From PALSA-894 sp963757565 (GTDB taxonomy: Bacteria; Pseudomonadota; Alphaproteobacteria; Rhizobiales; Xanthobacteraceae): a DNA stretch of 64,000 nt. Made by a program: the position numbers and the translations under genes. The DNA is taken from NCBI GenBank assembly GCA_963757565.1, contig CAVWSB010000011.1, positions 1,612,001-1,676,000 on the forward strand, in the 5' to 3' direction. Below the pieces are notes generated by a model. That model made no database searches. It was not told where the DNA came from and was given only the letters and a program-made list of their open reading frames with translations. Below, one piece after another: positions 1-7,690 of this stretch; position 1 is the stretch's first letter; the number at the start of each line of letters is the position of its first letter.

Positions 1-1072
1 GGGGCAAAAAATCCGACAGCAGGCTGCGATTCAGCACGTCGACCGCGACGGTACGGCTCGTCACGTCGAGCCGCCGCATCCGGTCGTATTCGGCGAGCAG
101 ATCGGGCGAGCCCGGATCGCGCCCGTCGCCGCGTGCATCCGACACCAGTTCGCCGATGGTTGCGGCATCGCGCAGCCCGAGGTTCAGCCCCTGCGCACCA
201 ATCGGCGGAATGACATGCGCGGCTTCGCCGATCAGCGCGATACGATCGTGCGCGAAGCTGTGCGCGGTCTCGACCGCGAGCGGAAAGATGCCGCGGCCAT
301 TCTCGACCGTCACCTTGCCGAGGATCGAATGCCCGCGGCGCTCGATCTCCGCCGATAGCGCCGCCGCATCGAGCGCGCCGAGATGCTTGGCTTCCGCAGG
401 TTCGACCACGCAGACGAGGCTCGAACGCAGGCCGGGCAGCGGCACCAGCGTGAACGGGCCGGCAGCGGTGTGGAATTCGGTCGAGACGCCGTTGTGCGGG
501 CGAGTGTGCGCGAGACTGAGCGTAACAGCGGCCTGCGGGTACGCGCGCCGCTCGGTCTCGATCCCGGCTGCTGCGCGACAGAGCGACTTGCGTCCATCCG
601 CGCCGACCACGAGCCGCGCGGTGAGCGCCGCGCCATTGTCCAAACGGATCGTCACGCGATCATCGCCCGGCTCGACCGCCGTCACTGCGGCGGCGATGCG
701 GTCAAGCTGCGGGAGTGTCGCCGCCCGCGCATCAAGCGCGGCGGTCAGATGCCGGTTCTCTATATTGTGGCCGAACGCGTCGAGCCCGATCTCGACTGCC
801 TGAAACGTCACCTCGGGCGCGCGGATCAGCCGGCCGGTGTCGTCGACCAGCCGGATCGCGGTCAGCGGCGCGGATTGCGCCACGCAGAGCGGCCAGACGC
901 CGAGCGCGTCGAGCGCCGCGACCGACCCCGAGAGCAGCGCCGTGGTGCGGTTGTCCGCCGGCAGCGCCCGCGCAATCAGCGCGGTCTCGACGCCGGCCGA
1001 GGCGAGCGCAATCGCGGCCGTCAGGCCTGCCGGACCGCCGCCGACCACCGCTACCTCGAATTCGCGCTCCAT
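1..1072 (-). CDS. UbiH/UbiF-family FAD-dependent hydroxylase (3' end beyond window)
   Basis: This is an aromatic-ring hydroxylase of the UbiH/UbiF/COQ6 family, which hydroxylates ubiquinone precursors at the membrane using FAD and NAD(P)H. The ATG lies at 1070-1072 on the minus strand and 357 codons are visible before the window edge; family members are about 400 residues, so only the C-terminus is missing. The N-terminus reads MEREFEVAVVGGGPAGLTAA, the dinucleotide-binding GxGxxG fold. Near the left edge is GEAAHVIPPIGAQGLNLGLR, the second FAD-binding motif typical of the family. Which ring position it hydroxylates cannot be told from sequence alone, so no symbol is given. It lies downstream of the DUF1801 gene on the same strand, 41 bases apart. 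Confidence 0.9.
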   Translation of the reverse strand, partial: MEREFEVAVVGGGPAGLTAAIALASAGVETALIARALPADNRTTALLSGSVAALDALGVWPLCVAQSAPLTAIRLVDDTGRLIRAPEVTFQAVEIGLDAFGHNIENRHLTAALDARAATLPQLDRIAAAVTAVEPGDDRVTIRLDNGAALTARLVVGADGRKSLCRAAAGIETERRAYPQAAVTLSLAHTRPHNGVSTEFHTAAGPFTLVPLPGLRSSLVCVVEPAEAKHLGALDAAALSAEIERRGHSILGKVTVENGRGIFPLAVETAHSFAHDRIALIGEAAHVIPPIGAQGLNLGLRDAATIGELVSDARGDGRDPGSPDLLAEYDRMRRLDVTSRTVAVDVLNRSLLSDFLP

Positions 1073-1113
1073 GCCGCCTGTCCTAGCACCGATCGGCGGC
1101 AGGCTTCAGCCCT

Positions 1114-1563
1114 TCAGGATCCTGGCTTCTTGCGCGCGGGTTTGGCGACCGCCTTCGCCGTGTTGAACGCCACGGCGGCGCGGATCAGCGCCTTGAGCGC
1201 CTTCTCGTTGATCTTGCCGCCTTCGGGGATATCGATGGCGCGTCGCACATTGCCGTCGAGGCTCGCATTGAACAGGCCCGCGGGGTCATCCAGCGCGGCG
1301 CCATACGCGAAGGTCAGCTTTACGGCCGCCTTGTAGGTCTCGCCGGTGCACACGATGCCGTCGTGCTCCCACACCGGAACGCCGAGCGGGTTCGATGGCT
1401 TGCGCCATTTCACCGCCTCGACCATCGCCGGGTCTGCCGCCCTGATGACAGCGCGAACGCGCGAGAGAGTCTCGCCGCGCCAGTCGCCGAGCGCCTTGAT
1501 CCGCGCGTCGATAAGCTGAGAGGGGGAGGCATTGCCTTCGGCTCCCAAGCCGCTTTTGGTCAT
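1114..1563 (-). CDS. DUF1801 (YdhG-like) domain protein
   Basis: A 149-residue cytosolic protein with the DUF1801 pattern: a helical start (LIDARIKALGDWRGETLSRV), then a core with AVKWRKPSNPLGVPVWEHDG and a KLTFAYGAAL segment. Biochemical function of this family is not established. I chose the ATG at 1563 because GGAG sits about eight bases upstream; an in-frame ATG at 1608 would add 15 residues but has no clear ribosome binding site. The lysine-rich C-terminus (AKPARKKPGS) is common in these proteins. Confidence 0.8.
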   Translation of the reverse strand: MTKSGLGAEGNASPSQLIDARIKALGDWRGETLSRVRAVIRAADPAMVEAVKWRKPSNPLGVPVWEHDGIVCTGETYKAAVKLTFAYGAALDDPAGLFNASLDGNVRRAIDIPEGGKINEKALKALIRAAVAFNTAKAVAKPARKKPGS

Positions 1564-1604
1564 GCGGATCGCTCCACGCGGGTCAGTGTTTTCCCGTTCC
1601 AAGA

Positions 1605-2366
1605 TCATCGGAATGGCCGGCTTTCACCCGGGCCCACTGGGATGTGGGGCGTCCGTTGATACGCATGTTCTGCTTGCCCTCGGTTAACTGCAGCCAGCCG
1701 GGCGGCGAGTTCTTCCCAGGTTTCCTGCCGTCCGTAGACCGTCAAGTCGAGCAGCCGGTAGCTGTTGTCCATTGCCTCAACACCGCGCCGCGTCGTCCAG
1801 TATGTCTCAAAGACGCGCGCGCCCTGCCGCAGGTAGCAGACGATATGCATCATGCCGATTTCGCGTCCAACCAGAAGAGTTTCGAGCGAAGACCGCTCGG
1901 CCGAGTACCAAGGCATCTCCCAACCCATGAAGTCACGGTAACGGGCGCTCTCGTCGTAGGGGCCCTGACAAAACACCGCGAAGGTCGTGTCGCGCGAATG
2001 GATGTACGAAAGTTCGTGCATTTGCGATGTCACCCAGGTGCAGCCTTCGCATTGCTCCGGCGCGGGTTGGCCTGGATGCCACATGAAGTAATACGCGATC
2101 AGGAGACGGCGGCCCTCGAATGCGTCCAGGAGTGTGGTGGCACCATCCGCACCGACGAGCGGCGTTTTACCGTCAACCTCGACCATCGGCAGCCGCCGCC
2201 GGGCGGCCGCAATGGAATCGCTCTCGTGGGTGTGCGCTTTCTCGCGTGCGCGCAGGGCATCGAGCTCAGCCTGAAACGCGCGCCGATCAACGATTGTGGG
2301 TGCGGCGGGCTCATCTCCCGCGTGATCCTCTCCCATGCGATCTTTCAATACCGTGTTCACGGGCAT
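1605..2366 (-). CDS. DUF899 thioredoxin-like family protein
   Basis: A 253-residue protein of the DUF899 family, predicted to adopt a thioredoxin-like fold; its substrate is unknown. Family marks are LLIAYYFMWHPG followed by the cysteine pair CEGC and a SYIHSRDTTFAVFCQG stretch, and later MGWEMPWYS. The start at 2366 is preceded by AGGAG at good spacing; the open frame extends to 2555 but that part is Arg-rich and would overlap the divergent neighbour. The gene is divergent from the DUF2182 operon, sharing a 131-base intergenic region (2367-2497). Confidence 0.82.
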   Translation of the reverse strand: MPVNTVLKDRMGEDHAGDEPAAPTIVDRRAFQAELDALRAREKAHTHESDSIAAARRRLPMVEVDGKTPLVGADGATTLLDAFEGRRLLIAYYFMWHPGQPAPEQCEGCTWVTSQMHELSYIHSRDTTFAVFCQGPYDESARYRDFMGWEMPWYSAERSSLETLLVGREIGMMHIVCYLRQGARVFETYWTTRRGVEAMDNSYRLLDLTVYGRQETWEELAARLAAVNRGQAEHAYQRTPHIPVGPGESRPFR

Positions 2367-2497
2367 GATCGTCTCCTGTCGGCTTTTTCGAGGGGATGAA
2401 TAAACCAAGACAATCGGCCGCATTTCGTTCCGCCTTGCGTCCGCAAAACGCCGCACCCCCGATTTCGCCGCCACCGCCATTGCGCTAGGAACGGCGC

Positions 2498-3316
2498 ATG
2501 AGTGAAAGCGCCCTTGTGCCGGCGCGCGTGCTGGCGCGGCCGAAGCTGCTCGCAATCGCCTGTATCGCGATGCTGGTCGCGGCTGGCTGGGTCTACCTCG
2601 GGCTTGCGCTCGCCGGGCTGAATGGCGTGACCGCCTTCCAGGCGCTGTGCCAGCCGAGCTTCGGCGCCTCTGGCGTCACCGGTGCGCAGGTGGGCGTGCT
2701 GTTCGCCATGTGGGGTGCGATGGCGCTCGCCATGATGCTGCCCACCGCCGCGCCGATGATCCTCACCTATACGGAGATCGCCGAAACCGCGGCGCGCAAG
2801 GGCGAGCCTGCGGCGTCGCCGCTGATCCTCACCGCGGGTTATGTCGGCGTCTGGCTCGGCGTCGCGGCGCTGTTCGCCGCGCTGCAGATCGTGCTCGCGT
2901 GGCTCTCCCTGCTCGATCCCGCGATGCGCGCCGCAAGCCCGCTGTTTTCCGGCGCGGTGTTCGTCGCGGCCGGGCTCTATCAGTTTTCCGCGCTCAAGCA
3001 TGCCTGCGTGACGCAATGCCAGAGCCCATTTCCGTTCTTCTTCGCGAACTGGACCGCGAGCCCGCGCGGCGTGTTCCGGCTGGGGCTGCAGCAGGGGCTC
3101 TATTGCCTCGGCTGCTGCTGGGCGATGATGCTGTTGATCTTCGCCGTCGGGGTGATGAACGTGATCTGGATGGCGGCGCTCGGGGCGGTGATGACAATCG
3201 AGAAGGCCGGAACGACCACGCGGTTCTCGCGCGCGCTTGGGCTTGCTTTCATCGCGGCGGGCGTGGTGCTGATCGGAAGCGCGGTCATCGCGCATTGGCC
3301 CGCAAGCGCGGGGTAG
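2498..3316 (+). CDS. DUF2182 integral membrane protein, putative metal-binding
   Basis: A 272-residue polytopic membrane protein of family DUF2182, annotated in databases as predicted metal-binding. Seen in the sequence: an N-terminal membrane helix, then MWGAMALAMMLPTAAPM, a central segment ALKHACVTQCQSPF, and the cysteine cluster GLYCLGCCWAMML followed by GVMNVIWMAALGAVMTIEK. These Met/Cys/His-rich helices are the family signature. AGGAA lies just upstream of the ATG. It opens a compact operon and is followed after 10 bases by the DUF1326 gene; the two families often occur together, which suggests a shared job, not yet defined. Confidence 0.88.
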   Translation: MSESALVPARVLARPKLLAIACIAMLVAAGWVYLGLALAGLNGVTAFQALCQPSFGASGVTGAQVGVLFAMWGAMALAMMLPTAAPMILTYTEIAETAARKGEPAASPLILTAGYVGVWLGVAALFAALQIVLAWLSLLDPAMRAASPLFSGAVFVAAGLYQFSALKHACVTQCQSPFPFFFANWTASPRGVFRLGLQQGLYCLGCCWAMMLLIFAVGVMNVIWMAALGAVMTIEKAGTTTRFSRALGLAFIAAGVVLIGSAVIAHWPASAG

Positions 3317-3326
3317 GGAGCGGCAG

Positions 3327-3950
3327 GTGGCGGACAAGGACGACTGGACGCTGAAGGGCGATTTCGTGCTGTCGTGCAATTGCACGGTCTTTTGCCCCTG
3401 CGTGATCTCGCTTGGCCAGCACGAGCCGACCGAAGGACGCTGCCAGGGCTGGGCCGGCATCCGCATCGACGAGGGCCATCACGAGGACACCGACCTTGCC
3501 GGCGTGAAGGCCGGGCTGCTGCTCGACATTCCGGGCCCGCTCGCGCGCGGCAACTGGACCGCTGCGCTCTATGTAGACGACAAGGCCTCGATCTACGCCG
3601 TGAAGGCGCTGACGCGCATTTTCAGCGGCAAGGCGGGCGGCTCCACGGGCTTGCTGAAAATCCTGGTCGGAAGCTTTCTCGGCGTGCGCACCGAGCCGAT
3701 CCACTACGACATCAAGGACGGCACGCACATCTTCCAGATCCCGAACATCATCGAAGGCGTGGTGAAGCCGATCAAGGGGAAAAGCGCGAACGAGAACGTC
3801 GTGGTGAGCAACTCCGGCTACTGGGTCGGACCCGACGTGACCATTGCGCGCGCCGAGACCTCGCGCGTGCGCGCTTTCGGCCGCAACTGGAATTTCGCTG
3901 GACGTTCGGCCGAACTGGTCCGGCTCGACTGGGGCAGCGATGCCCGCTGA
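3327..3950 (+). CDS. DUF1326 domain protein
   Basis: A 207-residue soluble protein of family DUF1326. The N-terminal motif LSCNCTVFCPCV supplies four closely spaced cysteines, a likely metal or cluster ligand set. The rest is the usual DUF1326 beta-rich fold with GWAGIRIDEGHHEDTDLAG and a C-terminal VSNSGYWVGPDVTIARAE. Function is unknown. Its last 11 bases overlap the start of pcs, so it is probably translationally coupled to that gene. Association with the DUF2182 membrane protein directly upstream suggests that the pair handles a metal or redox cofactor (inference). Confidence 0.88.
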   Translation: MADKDDWTLKGDFVLSCNCTVFCPCVISLGQHEPTEGRCQGWAGIRIDEGHHEDTDLAGVKAGLLLDIPGPLARGNWTAALYVDDKASIYAVKALTRIFSGKAGGSTGLLKILVGSFLGVRTEPIHYDIKDGTHIFQIPNIIEGVVKPIKGKSANENVVVSNSGYWVGPDVTIARAETSRVRAFGRNWNFAGRSAELVRLDWGSDAR

Positions 3951-4644
3951 TGGCGAGCGGGGCGCGGCGCAGGCCGATGCGGCGGCGTTCGCCGTGCATC
4001 TTTTCACCGCCTCGGGCGCGGTGCTGGCGTTGTTCGCGCTGCTCGCCGCGATCGAGCGCGACTGGGCGCTGATGTTCTGGCTGCTCGGCGCCGCACTGTT
4101 CGTCGATGGCATCGACGGCACGCTCGCGCGGAGGCTCGATGTCGCGGCGCGGCTGCCGCGCTGGTCGGGCGACACGCTCGACCTGGTGGTCGACTTCCTC
4201 ACCTATGTGTTCATTCCGGCGTTCGCCGTGGTGCGCAGCGGGCTGCTTGCGTATCCCCTTGCGCTCGCCTGCGCGACGGCGATCATCCTCAGCGGTGCGC
4301 TTTACTTCGCCGACCGGCGGATGAAGACGCCGGACAACTATTTCCGCGGCTTTCCGGCGGTATGGAACGTGCCCGTATTCTATCTGTTCCTGCTGCAACC
4401 CCCGGCCTGGATCGCGGCAGCCGCCATCGCGCTGCTCGCGGTTGGCACTTTTGTGCCGGTTCCTTTCGTGCACCCGTTCCGCGTCGCACGCGGACGATGG
4501 GTCAGCATCGGTCTGCTGGCGGTCTGGGCGGTACTCGCCTGCGTCACGTTGCTGCGTGACATGATGCCGGGTGTCTGGATCACTGCCGCATTGTGTGCCA
4601 TCGCGCTCTACTTCCTGGGGGCAGGACTGCTGCGGCGGAGCTGA
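3940..4644 (+). CDS. pcs: phosphatidylcholine synthase
   Basis: Pcs condenses CDP-diacylglycerol with choline in one step to give phosphatidylcholine, a pathway typical of alphaproteobacteria living with eukaryotic hosts or choline sources. The 234-residue membrane protein shows the CDP-alcohol phosphotransferase motif with the spacing typical of Pcs, DG-x2-AR-x12-G-x3-D-x3-D, at residues 59-85 (D59, G60, A63, R64, G77, D81, D85). About seven to eight hydrophobic helices follow. The ATG at 3940 lies inside the end of the DUF1326 gene, and the stop TGA shares its last base with the terC start (TGATG). Confidence 0.9.
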   Translation: MPADGERGAAQADAAAFAVHLFTASGAVLALFALLAAIERDWALMFWLLGAALFVDGIDGTLARRLDVAARLPRWSGDTLDLVVDFLTYVFIPAFAVVRSGLLAYPLALACATAIILSGALYFADRRMKTPDNYFRGFPAVWNVPVFYLFLLQPPAWIAAAAIALLAVGTFVPVPFVHPFRVARGRWVSIGLLAVWAVLACVTLLRDMMPGVWITAALCAIALYFLGAGLLRRS

Positions 4645-5405
4645 TGTTCGATCTTTTCTTCGATCCCAATGCCTGGGCGGCGCTTGCCACCCTGACGGCG
4701 CTCGAGATCGTACTCGGCGTCGACAATATCGTTTTCATCTCGGTGCTGGTGTCGCGCTGCTCGCCCGAACAGGGGAAGCGCGCGCGCCAGATCGGTCTGT
4801 CACTCGCCTTCGTGTTCCGCATCGTCCTGCTGCTCGGCCTCACCTGGCTGATGAAGCTGACCTATCCGGTGTTCGAGCTGTTTTCACGTGCGTTCTCCTG
4901 GCACGACATCATCCTGATTGCCGGCGGCCTGTTCCTGATCGCGAAGGCGACGCACGAGATCCATGCCGAGGTCGAGGCCGACGAGCCGGACGGTCCGGCC
5001 GCCAAGGCCTATGCGGCCTTCTCGCTGATCGTGACGCAGATCATCGCGGTCGATCTTGTGTTCTCGATCGACTCCATCGTGACGGCGATCGGCATGGCGC
5101 AGGATATCGAGATCATGATCGCGGCGGTGGTGCTGGCCATGCTGGTGATGTACGCGGCCTCCGGCCCGATCGCGCGGTTTATCGCGGCGCATCCGACCAC
5201 CAAGATGCTGGCGCTCGCGTTCCTGGTGATGATCGGGCTTGCGCTGGTGGCGGACGGATTCGCCTTCCATATCCCGCGCGGTTACATCTATTCGTCCATG
5301 GCGTTCGCGGGCGCGGTCGAGGTGTTCAACGTGCTGGCGCGGCGCAACCGCGGGCGGAAGAGCGCGCGGACGAAACGGCAGGACATACGGGAGCGCCACC
5401 CATGA
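4644..5405 (+). CDS. TerC family integral membrane protein
   Basis: A 253-residue TerC-family membrane protein; characterised relatives export Mn2+ or act with exoprotein metalation, while the family name comes from tellurium resistance. Signature segments are ALEIVLGVDNIVFISVLV near the N-terminus and AVDLVFSIDSIVTAIGMA in the middle, two inverted repeats with the membrane acidic residues. Seven helices can be predicted. The gene starts at 4644 in TGATG with pcs and ends in an ATGA overlap with the SDR gene, so it belongs to the same transcription unit. A riboswitch of the Mn type was not seen, as expected for an internal operon gene. Confidence 0.9.
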   Translation: MFDLFFDPNAWAALATLTALEIVLGVDNIVFISVLVSRCSPEQGKRARQIGLSLAFVFRIVLLLGLTWLMKLTYPVFELFSRAFSWHDIILIAGGLFLIAKATHEIHAEVEADEPDGPAAKAYAAFSLIVTQIIAVDLVFSIDSIVTAIGMAQDIEIMIAAVVLAMLVMYAASGPIARFIAAHPTTKMLALAFLVMIGLALVADGFAFHIPRGYIYSSMAFAGAVEVFNVLARRNRGRKSARTKRQDIRERHP

Positions 5406-6136
5406 GCAAGGTCCTGCTGGTGACCGGCGGCAGTCGCGGCATCGGCGCCGCGATCGTCCAGCTCGCCGCCAAACAGGGTTACGATGTCGCGATCAACTAT
5501 CTGCGCGACACGGCGGCGGCCGATGCGTTGGCGGGCGAAGTTCGCGCCGCCGGCCGCAAGGCAATCGCGATCCAGGGCGACATGGCTCAGGAGGCCGACG
5601 TGACGCGCACCTTCGCCGCCGTCGACCGCGACCTCGGGCGGCTTACGCACCTCGTCTACAATTCGGGAACGACCGGCGGCTATTCGCGGCTGGAAGATGC
5701 CGACACCGAGATGATGCGCACCGTGCTGGAGCTCAACGTGCTCGGCGCGCTCGTTTGCGCCAAGGCCGCGACAGTGCGGATGTCGGTGAAGAAGGGCGGG
5801 CAGGGCGGCGCCATCGTGATGATCTCGTCGATGGCGGCGACGCTCGGCAGCGCCGGCGAATATGTCTGGTACGCGGCCTCGAAGGGCGCGGTGGATACCA
5901 TGACGGTCGGCCTCTCGCGCGAGCTTGCGGCCGACGGCATCCGGGTCAACGCGGTGTCGCCCGGCCTGATCGATACCACGCTGCACCCGCCCGGCCGGCT
6001 GGAGCGGCTTGCGCCGATGATGCCGATCCCGCGCGCCGGCAAGCCGGAGGAGGTTGCCGAGGCGGTGCTGTTCCTGCTCTCTGACGCCTCGTCCTATACG
6101 ACCGGCACGAATATCCGCGTCGCAGGCGGGCGTTGA
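5402..6136 (+). CDS. SDR family NAD(P)-dependent oxidoreductase
   Basis: A classical short-chain dehydrogenase/reductase of 244 residues. The cofactor motif TGGSRGIG is at the N-terminus, NSG replaces the usual NAG/NNAG, the catalytic Ser is in MISSMAA and the Tyr/Lys pair in YVWYAASKGAVD. The C-terminus has the usual NAVSPGLIDT and SSYTTGTNIRVAGGR. The Arg after the first Gly motif and the lack of an acidic residue after strand 2 favour NADP(H). The substrate is unknown. It closes the 2498-6136 operon through an ATGA overlap with terC. Confidence 0.9.
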   Translation: MSKVLLVTGGSRGIGAAIVQLAAKQGYDVAINYLRDTAAADALAGEVRAAGRKAIAIQGDMAQEADVTRTFAAVDRDLGRLTHLVYNSGTTGGYSRLEDADTEMMRTVLELNVLGALVCAKAATVRMSVKKGGQGGAIVMISSMAATLGSAGEYVWYAASKGAVDTMTVGLSRELAADGIRVNAVSPGLIDTTLHPPGRLERLAPMMPIPRAGKPEEVAEAVLFLLSDASSYTTGTNIRVAGGR

Positions 6137-6187
6137 TCCACGCCGCGAGCGCCTTGCTTCCCGCCGACCGGCACCTATGATCCCGGC

Positions 6188-6205
6188 CCGGCGAGATATC
6201 GCCGG
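6188..6205 (+). terminator. possible hairpin terminator after the SDR operon
   Basis: CCGGCGA and TCGCCGG form a perfect 7-base-pair stem with a GATA loop, about 50 bases after the SDR stop. There is no clear T-run after it, so it may be a weak terminator or only a secondary structure in the leader of the next gene. Confidence 0.35.
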
Positions 6206-6250
6206 TGAGTTTCAAGCGCGCCTCGATGCGCGCCAATGCGGGAGAGAAAC

Positions 6251-7228
6251 ATGGTTGCGGCGGTGCGTGTTCATAAAGCGGGCGGTCCGGAGGTTCTGAC
6301 TTTCGAGCAGGCCGACATTCCGGCGCCGGGCGCCAATCAGATCCGCATCAAGCAGGCCGCCGCCGGAATCAACTACATCGACACGTATTTCCGCACCGGC
6401 GCGTATCCGCCGCCGAACGGCTACCCGCTGATCCTCGGCAATGAGGGCTCGGGCGATGTGATCGCGGTCGGTCCGGGCGTGACCGATTTCAAGGTCGGCG
6501 ATCGCGTCACTGCGGTGTTCGCGCATGGCGGCTACGCGGCCGAGCGGAATATCCCGGTCGACCGCGCCGTGAAGCTGCCAGCCAACATCACGCACGAGCA
6601 GGCCGCCGGCATGATGCTCAAGGGCATGACGGCCGAATACCTGTTGCGCCGGACCTTCAACGTGAAGAAGGGCGACACCATTCTGGTGCACGCGGCGGCG
6701 GGCGGCGTCGGCCTGATCCTGTGCCAGTGGGGGAAGCATCTCGGGGCGACCGTGATCGGCACGGTCGGCTCGCCCGACAAGGCTGAACTCGCCAAACAGA
6801 ACGGCGCGGACCACACCATCCTCTACAAAAAGGAAGATTTCGCCGCGAAGGTGAAGGAGTTCACCGGCGGCAAGCTGTGCGATGTTGTCTATGACGGCGT
6901 CGGCAAGACCACGTTCCCGGGATCGCTCGACTGCCTGCGTCCGATGGGCACGTTCGTGAGCTACGGTTCGGCGTCAGGTCAGATCGACGCGTTCAACATC
7001 AATATCCTGCAGTTCAAGGGATCGCTGTTCGCGACGCGCCCGACGCTCAATCACTATGCGGCCAAGCGCGAGGACCTGCTCTCCATCGCCAACGACCTGT
7101 TCGATGTGGTCGGCTCGGGAGCCGTGAAAATCCCCGTTAATCAGACGTACGCGCTGAAGGATGCGCGACGCGCGCATGAGGAGCTGGAAGGCCGCAAGAC
7201 CACCGGATCGTCTATTCTGGTGCCGTAG
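6251..7228 (+). CDS. NADPH:quinone oxidoreductase (zinc-free MDR family)
   Basis: A 325-residue medium-chain oxidoreductase of the quinone reductase branch, reducing quinones or related carbonyl compounds with NADPH. The N-terminal GroES-like domain has the NYIDTYFRTGAYP segment of quinone reductases and lacks the zinc ligands of alcohol dehydrogenases. The Rossmann part contains VHAAAGGVGLILCQWGKHLG. The end SSILVP is the common family terminus. I chose ATG 6251, eight or so bases after GGAGAG; an earlier in-frame ATG at 6236 would add five residues. It is preceded by a 114-base gap and followed by a strong hairpin, so it is probably monocistronic. Confidence 0.9.
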   Translation: MVAAVRVHKAGGPEVLTFEQADIPAPGANQIRIKQAAAGINYIDTYFRTGAYPPPNGYPLILGNEGSGDVIAVGPGVTDFKVGDRVTAVFAHGGYAAERNIPVDRAVKLPANITHEQAAGMMLKGMTAEYLLRRTFNVKKGDTILVHAAAGGVGLILCQWGKHLGATVIGTVGSPDKAELAKQNGADHTILYKKEDFAAKVKEFTGGKLCDVVYDGVGKTTFPGSLDCLRPMGTFVSYGSASGQIDAFNINILQFKGSLFATRPTLNHYAAKREDLLSIANDLFDVVGSGAVKIPVNQTYALKDARRAHEELEGRKTTGSSILVP

Positions 7229-7255
7229 GAGGCGTCTGCCGCTTTTGACCGCACG

Positions 7256-7288
7256 GCCGCCCGAAATTGAAGTCTTTTGTCGGGCGGC
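7256..7288 (+). terminator. rho-independent terminator after the quinone oxidoreductase
   Basis: A perfect 9-base-pair stem, GCCGCCCGA with TCGGGCGGC, encloses a 15-base loop and is followed by ATTTTGTT. It sits 27 bases after the quinone oxidoreductase stop and separates that gene from the purine cluster. Confidence 0.75.
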
Positions 7289-7342
7289 ATTTTGTTGGAA
7301 CATGCCCTGCCGGGCGCGTGGTCCGGCAGGAATTTCAATCGC

Positions 7343-7690
7343 ATGGGCCGGATTACCACACATGTGCTCGATACCGCCGCGGGGCGCCCTGCGGCGGGGC
7401 TTAAAATCGTCCTCACGCGGCTCAGCGGCGCACCCTCGGTCGTCGCCGAGACTGTCACCAACGCCGACGGCCGCTGCGACAAGCCGCTGCTCGAAGGCGC
7501 CGCATTCGCGAAGGGCGAATACGAGATTATGTTCCATGTCGGTGACTATTTTCGTGCGAGCGGTGCGACGCTCGCGGATCCGCCTTTCCTCGATCAGGTG
7601 CCGCTGCGCTTCGGTGTGACCGAGGACGCGCACTACCATGTGCCGCTGCTGGTCTCGCCCTTCGCTTATTCGACTTACCGGGGCAGCTGA
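7343..7690 (+). CDS. uraH: 5-hydroxyisourate hydrolase
   Basis: UraH (transthyretin-related protein) hydrolyses 5-hydroxyisourate, the product of urate oxidation, to OHCU. The 115-residue protein begins MGRITTHVLDTAAGRPAAGL, the family N-terminus, and ends with the diagnostic YRGS tetrapeptide at 112-115; the HVLD histidine, the internal arginine and the AHYHVPLL histidines complete the active site. No signal peptide is seen. Its stop shares a base with the xdhA start (TGATG), so hydrolase and xanthine dehydrogenase are co-translated. An upstream ATG at 7277 would extend into the terminator region and is rejected. Confidence 0.93.
   Translation: MGRITTHVLDTAAGRPAAGLKIVLTRLSGAPSVVAETVTNADGRCDKPLLEGAAFAKGEYEIMFHVGDYFRASGATLADPPFLDQVPLRFGVTEDAHYHVPLLVSPFAYSTYRGS

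Noticed and set aside
2357..3466. A 369-codon minus-strand open frame opposite DUF2182 and DUF1326
   Set aside because: Arg/His/Gln-rich translation typical of antisense frames in high-GC DNA, without any family pattern.
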